In this document: piece after piece, positions 1-6,180 of the stretch | How the letters are laid out: each line of letters starts with the position of its first letter | Numbering within the stretch: the stretch's first letter is position 1 | Assembly: GCA_040514355.1 (NCBI GenBank) | Contig: JBEVCF010000133.1 | Location: 1-19,520 of the forward strand | DNA from: Opacimonas sp040514355 | GTDB lineage: Bacteria; Pseudomonadota; Gammaproteobacteria; Enterobacterales; Alteromonadaceae | Direction: 5' to 3' | DNA: 19,520 bases | Position numbers and translations under genes: made by a program | Notes under the pieces: model-generated | What the model saw: the letters and a program-made list of their open reading frames with translations, nothing else | What the model was told of the DNA's origin: nothing | Database searches by the model: none

Positions 1-116
1 ATGTTAAACCCTAGGGGGGCGAGACGTTGTGCCATCATAGGTTGACAATTTTTATCTTCTGGTGTTACTGATGGCTCACGAATGAGTGCTTGGCACAAGT
101 TAATCACATCACTCAT
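1..116 (-). CDS. dapE: Succinyl-diaminopimelate desuccinylase, N-terminal fragment
   Basis: DapE is a cytoplasmic zinc peptidase-family enzyme that removes succinate from N-succinyl-LL-diaminopimelate in lysine and peptidoglycan-precursor synthesis. Only the first 38 codons lie in the window and the gene continues past base 1. Reading the minus strand from the ATG at 116-114 gives a protein beginning MSDVINLCQALIREPSVTPE and ending near RLAPLGFN. The stretch ALIREPSVTPED resembles the N-terminus of DapE proteins. The start overlaps the end of the upstream yffB-like gene by 8 bases, which suggests translational coupling. E. coli has the same yffB-dapE order. The identification rests on a short fragment plus this gene order, and the zinc-binding residues are outside the window. 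Confidence 0.8.
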   Translation of the reverse strand, partial: MSDVINLCQALIREPSVTPEDKNCQPMMAQRLAPLGFN

Positions 117-456
117 TAAAAAATGCCTCATATTTTTCTGCTGAAAAACCAACCACAGACGCGCCGTCTTTTTCAAGAATAGGGCGTTTTATCATCGAAG
201 TATGTTCACATAACAAAGCAACAGCATTCTCTTCATTAAGCTCTGCTTTTGTCTGTTCATCCAATTTGCGAAATGTCGTGCCGCGTTTATTCACAATGGT
301 ATCCAGACCATGTTGTGCTAACATGTTTGCGATCCATGTGTCACTCACAGCTGACTTTTTGTAATCAATAAATTCGTATGGAATGTGTTGAGCATCTAAC
401 CAGCGCAACGCTTTTTTCATCGTATCGCAGTTTTTGATACCTGATATTTTGACCAT
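109..456 (-). CDS. yffB: ArsC/Spx-family thioredoxin-fold protein, YffB type
   Basis: This 115-residue cytoplasmic protein belongs to the arsenate reductase (ArsC)/Spx thioredoxin-fold family, in the YffB branch. The N-terminal SGIKNCDTMKKA carries one conserved cysteine, Cys10, in the position of the ArsC catalytic cysteine. There is no CxxC pair, so it is not Spx-like in that respect. RGTTFRKL at 58-65 and IKRP at 89-92 are family signatures. The length of about 115 residues is normal. The ATG is preceded by AAGAGG at a good distance. The gene overlaps dapE downstream, as in E. coli. The physiological reaction of YffB proteins is not settled; glutathione-dependent reduction has been suggested, and a true arsenate reductase role should not be assumed. 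Confidence 0.88.
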   Translation of the reverse strand: MVKISGIKNCDTMKKALRWLDAQHIPYEFIDYKKSAVSDTWIANMLAQHGLDTIVNKRGTTFRKLDEQTKAELNEENAVALLCEHTSMIKRPILEKDGASVVGFSAEKYEAFFNE

Positions 457-628
457 GATTTGCCTCTTTCATTGTTAAGGTAAAGTTTACCCAAAAACCA
501 CGTTTATTGCTAACGCAACAAAAGCAGTTTAATCAAAATTTGTAAGTGATATCCTACAAAACAAACCGTAAATTGATTACTTTTGCACATCCCAATATTG
601 TATGAAATCGATGACATCGGCTCGTCAC

Positions 629-651
629 TTATCCACTAAAACTGTGGATAA
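629..651. promoter_or_regulatory. Inverted pair of DnaA-box-like sites
   Basis: TTATCCACT at 629-637 matches the DnaA box consensus TTATNCACA at eight of nine positions. TGTGGATAA at 643-651 is the exact reverse complement of TTATCCACA. The two boxes face each other, so TTATCCAC and GTGGATAA also form an 8-bp inverted repeat with a 7-base loop. A third, weaker box, TGTGGATGA, lies at 889-897. The motif match is seen directly. DnaA binding and any role in transcription or replication control are inferred. Confidence 0.4.
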
Positions 652-710
652 CTTTGTGGGCAAGTGTCCAATTGCGACATTGGTCTAGTAAAAACATGGT
701 TTCTTACTGA

Positions 711-731
711 ATTGGTTAAAAAATAACCAAT
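711..731. repeat. Perfect 8-bp inverted repeat in the spacer
   Basis: ATTGGTTA at 711-718 and TAACCAAT at 724-731 are perfect inverted copies separated by five A residues. No T-tract follows in either direction that would make it a normal intrinsic terminator. It could be an operator for a dimeric regulator or simply an AT-rich hairpin. Confidence 0.5.
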
Positions 732-844
732 AGTTGTGCTTGTTTTGCACGATAACTGAATAAATGGCAGATTTTTACTGGCTTACAAGGTTTTCAACAG
801 GATAAACATTTTTTTTACATTTCCACTAAAAAGCGTTCAAAGGT

Positions 845-872
845 TTGTAATTTTAGAATTGTGATGTATTTT
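845..872 (+). promoter_or_regulatory. Weak candidate promoter for the patatin gene
   Basis: TTGTAA at 845-850 and TATTTT at 867-872 are separated by 16 bases, giving a plausible but imperfect sigma-70 promoter upstream of the patatin coding region. Hexamers of this quality are common by chance in such AT-rich DNA. Confidence 0.25.
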
Positions 873-978
873 GATAAAGCGTGCCAGATGTGGATGAATG
901 TTTTAAAATTTAGTTTATTTGTGTGGCTTTTTCCTTAAACTGTGTAAGAAATTTACTTTACTTTTATGTCTATATGCC

Positions 979-2040
979 ATGCTAACTATTTTCGCCGGTA
1001 AAAAAGCACAGCAAATCATCCACAAGCACGGATTTGTACCCGAATTGTTTCACACTATTTTAGGCGCTTCTGGAGGGCCAAAATGGTTTGTCTTGGCCGG
1101 TTTAGACCGCGTTATCGTACCGGAATTTTTTGCCAGTTCAACCCATGCTGTCGATATCGTTGGCACGTCTGCTGGTGCGTTTCGCAGTGCTTGTTTGACT
1201 CAGGCTAACCCGCTTTCAGCTATTAATCGGTTGGCCCATCACTATTCCCAAACAACGTACTGTGAGCAACCAACACCAAGTGATATCAGTCACTCAGCAA
1301 GAGAAATTCTTGATGTGATGCTTGGAGAGCATGGGGTAGATGAGATTTTGCACAATCCACGTTTCTTTGCGCACTTTATCACAGCTCGTACCACTGGTTT
1401 GACAAGATTTGAACAAAAACACAAACAGTTATTGGGCTTGTTGACGAGTGCCACGGGTAATTGGTTCAGTCGAAAGCATCTTAAGCGTTTTTATGAGCGT
1501 GTGACATTTGGGACCCGTAAAATTGATTTTTTTGACCCCAGTGATCTTGGTAATACCTATATTCCGATGTCGCAAGCTAACCTTGCAGATGCATTATTAG
1601 CCTCTGGCTCTATTCCTATGGTGATGGAAGGGATCAGAGATATCGCTGGTGCACCTAATGGGATGTATCGCGATGGTGGGATTATCGATTATCACTTTGA
1701 TCTAAAAGTGTTAGCGCCTAAACCTCAAGACGCGCTCACTTTATATCCACATTTTTATGCTAATCCTATACCAGGTTGGTTTGATAAACACCTTAAAGGT
1801 CGGACACCGCATACTGCATCTTATGAACATACTGTCATGTTAGTACCTAGCGATGAATTTGTTGCTGCACTACCATACGGCAAAATTTCAGATCGCAAAG
1901 ATTTTCAAAATATTCCTGCTCAAGAACGAATAAAGTACTGGCAAACGATATTGTCTGAAAGTGATCGCCTGGGAGAATTGTTTATGCAATGGACAGCTTC
2001 TGGTGAGATAATAGACAAAATGCAAGATTTTCAATTTTAA
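979..2040 (+). CDS. Patatin-like phospholipase family protein
   Basis: This is a patatin-fold acyl hydrolase (lipase/phospholipase A family) with a Ser-Asp dyad. Counting from the ATG at 979 (353 residues), GASGGP at 29-34 is the oxyanion-hole loop, GTSAG at 62-66 is the nucleophile elbow with Ser64, and DGG at 232-234 supplies the catalytic Asp. ASGSIP near 208-213 is also typical of the family. A longer reading from a TTG at 919 adds 20 hydrophobic, cysteine-containing residues. I prefer the ATG because family members as I recall them begin close to the FAGKKA segment, although neither start has a clear ribosome-binding site. No secretion signal is visible with the ATG start, so a cytoplasmic enzyme is likely. 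The substrate is unknown. It is followed closely by the tRNA-Val unit. Confidence 0.85.
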   Translation: MLTIFAGKKAQQIIHKHGFVPELFHTILGASGGPKWFVLAGLDRVIVPEFFASSTHAVDIVGTSAGAFRSACLTQANPLSAINRLAHHYSQTTYCEQPTPSDISHSAREILDVMLGEHGVDEILHNPRFFAHFITARTTGLTRFEQKHKQLLGLLTSATGNWFSRKHLKRFYERVTFGTRKIDFFDPSDLGNTYIPMSQANLADALLASGSIPMVMEGIRDIAGAPNGMYRDGGIIDYHFDLKVLAPKPQDALTLYPHFYANPIPGWFDKHLKGRTPHTASYEHTVMLVPSDEFVAALPYGKISDRKDFQNIPAQERIKYWQTILSESDRLGELFMQWTASGEIIDKMQDFQF

Positions 2041-2053
2041 ATGCATTTTATGC

Positions 2054-2082
2054 TTGATATATGCGAACGGGGTGACTATTAT
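2054..2082 (+). promoter_or_regulatory. Promoter of the tRNA-Val gene
   Basis: TTGATA at 2054-2059 and TATTAT at 2077-2082 are spaced by exactly 17 bases. They are followed by the GC-rich stretch ACGCGCAC, like the discriminators of stringently controlled stable-RNA promoters. The predicted start near 2089-2091 would leave a leader of about 23 bases before the mature tRNA. Confidence 0.7.
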
Positions 2083-2112
2083 ACGCGCACTTCAACGCAC
2101 AAGCGTGACTTT

Positions 2113-2189
<77 letters not shown>

Positions 2190-2250
2190 CTCTTTACTGT
2201 TTATTATTTCCTTTCGTTATTTCCAGTGTAAACATTCTCTTAGATTTTTG

Positions 2251-2279
2251 TTTACTGTTTTGTACTTGGTTGTTATAAC
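2251..2279 (+). promoter_or_regulatory. Candidate promoter of the beta-propeller lipoprotein gene
   Basis: TTTACT at 2251-2256 and TATAAC at 2274-2279 are separated by 17 bases and lie 32 bases before the ATG. The match is moderate. Read-through from the tRNA promoter is the alternative, because no terminator is evident between the two. Confidence 0.35.
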
Positions 2280-2311
2280 CGATCGTAAGATTTCTTTTTT
2301 ATGACTTTGGT

Positions 2312-4384
2312 ATGACGCATACACATCAAAAACTCGTTTTGATTTTGCTTGGCTTGACCCTTTTAAGTGCTTGTGGGGGTGGTTCCTCTTCATCTTCTTT
2401 TGTCGAGCCTGTTGTTCCCATTGAGCCAGCAGCTTTACCTGATATTAACCCTGCACAAGTTGAGCTGGTCAAATTGCGACCTGTTATGGGTGCAGAGTTA
2501 CTAAACTCTTTACAAAATGGCAGTTATGCCAAAAATGGCGGCGTAGAACATTCGGAAACAGTCTTAGAAGCAGATGTGGCCGCTGCTCCGTCTATGTCTC
2601 AACGTGACTTTTCTGTAACCGTGACACAAGAAAACGGTGTCGATGAGGCTGACATCATTAAATACAATGGTACGCATTTGTTTGCCATTGCCAGCTGGGA
2701 GGGGGAAGTAAACGCTAAACCTTTACCTGAGATATCGGCCACATCTGTGCCTTATGTCGATAATCAAATAACGGGTATTCGCGTGTTGGCTAAGCAAGGT
2801 GACAATAGCCTAGCGGCGCTTGCGCCTATCACGTTTGATAAAACAACACCCAACTTTACTCCAGCCGAACTGTATTTATACAACGATACCTTAGTGAGTA
2901 CATTAATAAATCAAGTTTCTTATTACGATGTAGGCTTATTTTTAGAATCTAGCAGTACTTTTGGATTGCATTTTTTCGATGTCAGTGTTCCTGAAAATAT
3001 TACTTCTCAAGTATTAATGGAAATTGAAGGTAACCTGCTCACAACACGTCGTGTCGATAATCGCTTGATTGTAATTAGCTCCCATGTCGATACCAGTGGT
3101 ACGGTACGACCCCTTGCTACCACAGATGAACAACGTCGAGCCAATCTCGCCTATTTTGAAGCATTAGATCTTGATGTTTACCTACCTGAAATTACCCTTA
3201 CACAAAGTGGCGAAACAAGTACGACCCAACTGGTCAATGCCGAACAATGTTATGTACCTGAGAATTATACTGACTCAGACGGGTATTATGGTTTGTTAAC
3301 CATGACGGTTATTGATCTGGATAATCCTGCTGAATTTATATCAACCTGCGTGAATGGTTTAGTGGATGGTGTATATGCTACCCCGGATGATATTTTCTTA
3401 TATGGCACACAATATCAATACACCGATGACTCTGGTGCATCCGAACAAACGGTGGTCCATCATTTTGACCGTGATCCAACGCAAGGGTTTAACTATAACG
3501 GTAGTGCTATAGTTGATGGTCACCTAGGATGGAATAATCCACATTTGCGTTTCTCAGCCAACGCCACCCATCTGCGCGTTGTCAGCACTCAGACGACAAC
3601 TGACATTGATGATCGCTTGGATCACACACTTTCCATATACAGTTTAGCTGCGCAAGATCGCCTTTTACCCAAAGTAGGTGGGATACCCAATGCGATTCAA
3701 CCGAATGAAATTGGCAAGCCTAATGAGGATATTACCGCCGTTCGTTATTTTGGGGATACTGCCTACGTAGTCACGTTTGAACGTATTGATCCACTTTATG
3801 TAATTGATTTACGGGATCCTACTAGCCCTGCAATTACTGGCGAGCTTGAAATGCCTGGTTTTTCATCTTATTTACAACCTATTTCTGAGGCATTTGTGTT
3901 GGGGGTCGGTCAAAATGTTGACCCCCAACGCTTCCTTGAGGATTCGTTTGTGACTGAAGCAGAGGTAGAAGAGGGGACGAAAATTGCTCTATTTGATGTG
4001 TCTGGAGAGCCTCGTATTGTAAATGAAGTGATCTATCCTAATAGCGCGACACCGGCTGAATTTAATTACAAAGCATTGACCTATTTACCTAAAAGTGCAA
4101 CTGAACACTGGTTTGCGCTGCCAGTGATTGCGTGGTCTTTTAATCGTGAAGGTGATTTCGGCTACAGTGAAACGTATAGTCTGGAGTTACTAAGTGTTGA
4201 TGTGTCTGCTACACCATTTTTGCAAAGTGTAGGCCGGGTAATGCCAGAATCACCAAACTCGCACTATTATGGTAATTGGCAAGATAGGGCGGTAATTGAT
4301 GGTCAAACTATCTTTTATTTTCGCGCTGGGTATTTTTATTACAGCGACTGGTTCAGCCCAAACGTAGTGCAGGGACCATACTAA
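2312..4384 (+). CDS. Secreted lipoprotein with C-terminal beta-propeller domain
   Basis: The 690-residue product begins with a lipoprotein signal: a hydrophobic run at about 8-18, then the lipobox LSAC with Cys21 as the lipidated residue. A Gly/Ser-rich tether (GGGSSSSS) follows. The segment ENGVDEADIIKYNGTHLFAI near 107-126 matches the signature of the bacterial family of secreted proteins with a beta-propeller distantly related to WD-40 repeats (the Beta_propel family, COG4880 type). Repeated beta-strand-rich segments with internal L.V.D-type turns (for example YVIDLRDPTSP) continue to the end. Residue 22 is Gly, not Asp, so outer-membrane sorting is likely by the E. coli rule. No catalytic function is known for the family. 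The ribosome-binding site is weak. The gene stands alone, convergent with the DUF3080 gene. Confidence 0.85.
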   Translation: MTHTHQKLVLILLGLTLLSACGGGSSSSSFVEPVVPIEPAALPDINPAQVELVKLRPVMGAELLNSLQNGSYAKNGGVEHSETVLEADVAAAPSMSQRDFSVTVTQENGVDEADIIKYNGTHLFAIASWEGEVNAKPLPEISATSVPYVDNQITGIRVLAKQGDNSLAALAPITFDKTTPNFTPAELYLYNDTLVSTLINQVSYYDVGLFLESSSTFGLHFFDVSVPENITSQVLMEIEGNLLTTRRVDNRLIVISSHVDTSGTVRPLATTDEQRRANLAYFEALDLDVYLPEITLTQSGETSTTQLVNAEQCYVPENYTDSDGYYGLLTMTVIDLDNPAEFISTCVNGLVDGVYATPDDIFLYGTQYQYTDDSGASEQTVVHHFDRDPTQGFNYNGSAIVDGHLGWNNPHLRFSANATHLRVVSTQTTTDIDDRLDHTLSIYSLAAQDRLLPKVGGIPNAIQPNEIGKPNEDITAVRYFGDTAYVVTFERIDPLYVIDLRDPTSPAITGELEMPGFSSYLQPISEAFVLGVGQNVDPQRFLEDSFVTEAEVEEGTKIALFDVSGEPRIVNEVIYPNSATPAEFNYKALTYLPKSATEHWFALPVIAWSFNREGDFGYSETYSLELLSVDVSATPFLQSVGRVMPESPNSHYYGNWQDRAVIDGQTIFYFRAGYFYYSDWFSPNVVQGPY

Positions 4385-4412
4385 TTAGTGCCACCAGCTT
4401 GGTGATGTGAGT

Positions 4413-5399
4413 TTAACTGCATGGTTGTAAAATGTTTTGCCATGCTTTTACGTGAGCCTTGATACTTGCTTGGTAGGTATCAAAACCCTGTTGGTAATGT
4501 GATGCCCAATATGCCCGTACAGCTGGTGCTAAATATACCTCATCGCTTATGCGTTGCAATAAAGGTGAGAGTTGATAATGATAGGCATTGAGTTGACTGC
4601 CGATGCCTTGAATTTGTTCAACAAAAAACATGTTTAACACATTCCTTAATATCATTTGTTTATCAGACCACTGCTGACTGGTACATTTCGCGACGACATC
4701 AACAGTGTTTAATGCATCAGTCAGGATGGGTAGTGTCTGGCTAATATACCGCTGAGTACGCCACATTTTCGCGAGTAAACGATGTTTTTCGATCGCCGCA
4801 AGGTGGGTTTCAATATCGTGATAGGTCAATGCGTTTCGCTCTGATAAATCAGCCAAAAAATCCAAAGCAAGTCTGGTCTCCGTCATCCCTTCGCNNNNNN
4901 NNNNATGACTAAATCCCGTTCCTAGGCGAAGCGCTTCGCTGTCTTGTAGCAATTGCGATCTTACCATAGGCAGGACAGAGCGCTTATGACGGAGAAGCTC
5001 ATCCAATTTACTGCGGATATGAGTTTGTTCTGCGCTGACCTGAGTGGCACAACTCTCCAAGGCAGCAATGACGTCAAGTTCATATACGTAGCGACGTGAA
5101 GGGGTTTCAACCTTGCCTAAAGCCGTATTACGCTGGGCGATCAAAGGCGCGAGTGGGCAGTTGTTGATGGCATAAAACTCGGAAAGTTTAATGGTTTTTC
5201 TAGGGATGGTAAGTTGCCGCGCTTGACTATCTGGGTAGTGCAGTGCCACGTTGGGCGAGGGAATAGCAACCTCGATGCCTAACACTCGACTGAGTCGACT
5301 CGCATAATCAGACGTTGCAGACTCAATGGTCGCACTTTGCCAACAACCATTAAGCAATAAGGTGAGGGATAACAGACAAAACAAATAGAGCTTTTGCAT
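4413..5399 (-). CDS. DUF3080-family lipoprotein of unknown function, interrupted by an assembly gap
   Basis: The roughly 328-residue product starts with a signal peptide ending in the lipobox LLNGC, with Cys19 as the lipid-anchored residue. The remainder is mostly helical, with several Trp/Tyr positions and a late Cys. The overall length and sequence style resemble the DUF3080 family found in Alteromonadales and relatives, but I assign this from memory and the function is unknown. Ten Ns fall near residue 165; the frame is open on both sides and stays in register. The ATG overlaps the stop of the upstream START-domain gene by one base (TAATG), so the two are probably translated together. A periplasm-facing role in the envelope is inferred from the lipobox alone. 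Confidence 0.75.
   Translation of the reverse strand: MQKLYLFCLLSLTLLLNGCWQSATIESATSDYASRLSRVLGIEVAIPSPNVALHYPDSQARQLTIPRKTIKLSEFYAINNCPLAPLIAQRNTALGKVETPSRRYVYELDVIAALESCATQVSAEQTHIRSKLDELLRHKRSVLPMVRSQLLQDSEALRLGTGFSHXXXXEGMTETRLALDFLADLSERNALTYHDIETHLAAIEKHRLLAKMWRTQRYISQTLPILTDALNTVDVVAKCTSQQWSDKQMILRNVLNMFFVEQIQGIGSQLNAYHYQLSPLLQRISDEVYLAPAVRAYWASHYQQGFDTYQASIKAHVKAWQNILQPCS
4895..4904. other. Run of ten Ns (assembly gap) inside the DUF3080 gene
   Basis: Bases 4895-4904 are undetermined. With exactly ten bases the reading frame is kept across the gap, giving four undefined codons, but the true length may differ. A perfect 14-base palindrome, GCGAAGCGCTTCGC, lies 21 bases to the right at 4926-4939. 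The left edge of the gap ends in CTTCGC, which matches one arm of that palindrome, so a local repeat may have caused the break. Confidence 0.95.
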
Positions 5400-6031
5400 T
5401 AGGGTTCCACGTTATGTAGAAGGTTTCTAAGAGATTTAAACGTATCGTGGGTCGAAGAGATCAGCAATTCTTCACCCAACCAATTTGGGATCCAGCCTCC
5501 AACGGATGCTTTGGCGTAATAATTCAATTCATACCACTGGTCAAATTGGTGCGTCATTGACCACTGCGCTTCAACATTTTGCAAGGTTATGACATTGTCA
5601 TTGGCAGGGTAGGCTGAAGAAATATCGGTGATATGAATGGATAAATGTGATTTGTCGGCGGAAAAAACGTGTTCGGATTTGGTATACATGTCTCTGTCCT
5701 TCGCCGGCCATGGACTGGAAAACTGAGTATGAACGAAACGAAAATTGGGTAAAGAACGATCGAGGATCGTAATTTTTTTGCAATTTGCTAACCACGAACA
5801 ATCACGATCCGCATTGTCTAACAAAGCAAAAAATGCCACAGGCGTCGCACGGACATACATTTTGGCATTGACTGCAAAATACTGTTCATCTGTTTTTTGC
5901 ACACTGACCAAGATCCTGTAGCGTTCTGTTTTGATCGTCCAGTCTGATGGGGTTGCTAGCGCTGTAAGGGGAAAGAACAAACACCCCAACCAGCCATACA
6001 TCAATATTGTCACCACATGAAGTCTGTGCAT
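5399..6031 (-). CDS. Exported START-domain protein
   Basis: This 210-residue protein has an N-terminal signal peptide: a hydrophobic segment at about 8-22, with likely cleavage after ALA at residues 24-26. The mature part resembles a bacterial START (StAR-related lipid transfer) domain, as in WTIKTERYRILVSVQKTD, the segment PVAFFALLDNADRDCSWLANC, and SSPWPAKDRDMY in the middle. START domains form a hydrophobic pocket that binds lipids or similar ligands. The ligand here is unknown, and a periplasmic site follows from the signal peptide. The ATG is preceded by TTAGGA at a good distance. It is the first gene of a two-gene unit with the DUF3080 lipoprotein. Its promoter must lie within or against the thrS promoter region, but I could not pick a convincing one. 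Confidence 0.8.
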   Translation of the reverse strand: MHRLHVVTILMYGWLGCLFFPLTALATPSDWTIKTERYRILVSVQKTDEQYFAVNAKMYVRATPVAFFALLDNADRDCSWLANCKKITILDRSLPNFRFVHTQFSSPWPAKDRDMYTKSEHVFSADKSHLSIHITDISSAYPANDNVITLQNVEAQWSMTHQFDQWYELNYYAKASVGGWIPNWLGEELLISSTHDTFKSLRNLLHNVEP

Positions 6032-6054
6032 GTCTGTCCTAAACCAAAGTTAAT

Positions 6055-6084
6055 TTGCATCAAAACCATTGCTATCGTTATAAT
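6055..6084 (+). promoter_or_regulatory. thrS operon promoter
   Basis: TTGCAT at 6055-6060 and a perfect TATAAT at 6079-6084 are separated by 18 bases. They are followed by a GC-rich discriminator (ACGGCGC), consistent with growth-rate control. The predicted start near 6091 leaves a leader of about 90 bases, which contains the operator-like structures described separately. Confidence 0.7.
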
Positions 6085-6102
6085 ACGGCGCAAAATTTGT
6101 AG

Positions 6103-6180
6103 AAGCCACTCAGCCAGTGGCTTTATTTTTTATTATACAAGTGGCACTACGTAGGTGTCACCACTGTTCAAGGACACACT
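6103..6180 (+). promoter_or_regulatory. thrS leader, probable ThrRS autogenous translational operator
   Basis: The leader has four consecutive parts. A hairpin pairs AAGCCACT (6103-6110) with AGTGGCTT (6116-6123). An AU-rich single strand runs from 6124 to 6139. A second hairpin pairs AGTGG (6140-6144) with CCACT (6161-6165) and CAC (6145-6147) with GTG (6155-6157), leaving a 3-base bulge. The Shine-Dalgarno AAGGA at 6170-6174 comes last. The second hairpin closes a 7-base loop, TACGTAG, with CGT at loop positions 3-5 (6150-6152, about -31 to -29 from the ATG). That is where tRNA-Thr(CGU) carries its anticodon. The order matches the E. coli thrS operator (domains 4-3-2-1), where ThrRS binds and blocks ribosomes. 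The first hairpin plus U-tract could instead act as an intrinsic terminator. Confidence 0.6.

Larger units (their letters stand above)
457..978. other. AT-rich divergent spacer between yffB and the patatin gene
   Basis: This spacer separates two divergently transcribed genes and has no convincing open reading frame. It holds an inverted pair of DnaA-box-like sequences at 629-651, a perfect 8-bp hairpin at 711-731 and a weak promoter-like pair at 845-872. I see no GATC site, no tRNA and no intrinsic terminator. If the patatin gene began at the TTG at 919, the spacer would end at 918. Confidence 0.6.

Noticed and set aside
919..978. TTG start giving the patatin protein 20 more residues, possibly a signal peptide
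   Set aside because: The stretch is hydrophobic but has no clear signal-peptidase site and no ribosome-binding site, and the family resemblance begins at the ATG at 979.
457..978. Chromosomal replication origin
   Set aside because: Only two good DnaA boxes, no GATC sites and no origin-linked genes nearby. DnaA-box-like control sites are kept as a finding instead.
2193..2260. Ten-base direct repeat TTTACTGTTT at 2193-2202 and 2251-2260
   Set aside because: Short, AT-rich and with no other supporting structure; chance is sufficient.
4391..4404. Hairpin CACCA/TGGTG between the convergent lipoprotein genes as a terminator
   Set aside because: The stem is only 5 bp with a 3-base loop, and no T-tract follows on either strand.
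6032..6110. A specific promoter for the START-domain gene on the minus strand
   Set aside because: TATTAT-like bases overlap the thrS -10 on the other strand, but no acceptable -35 at the right spacing was found.
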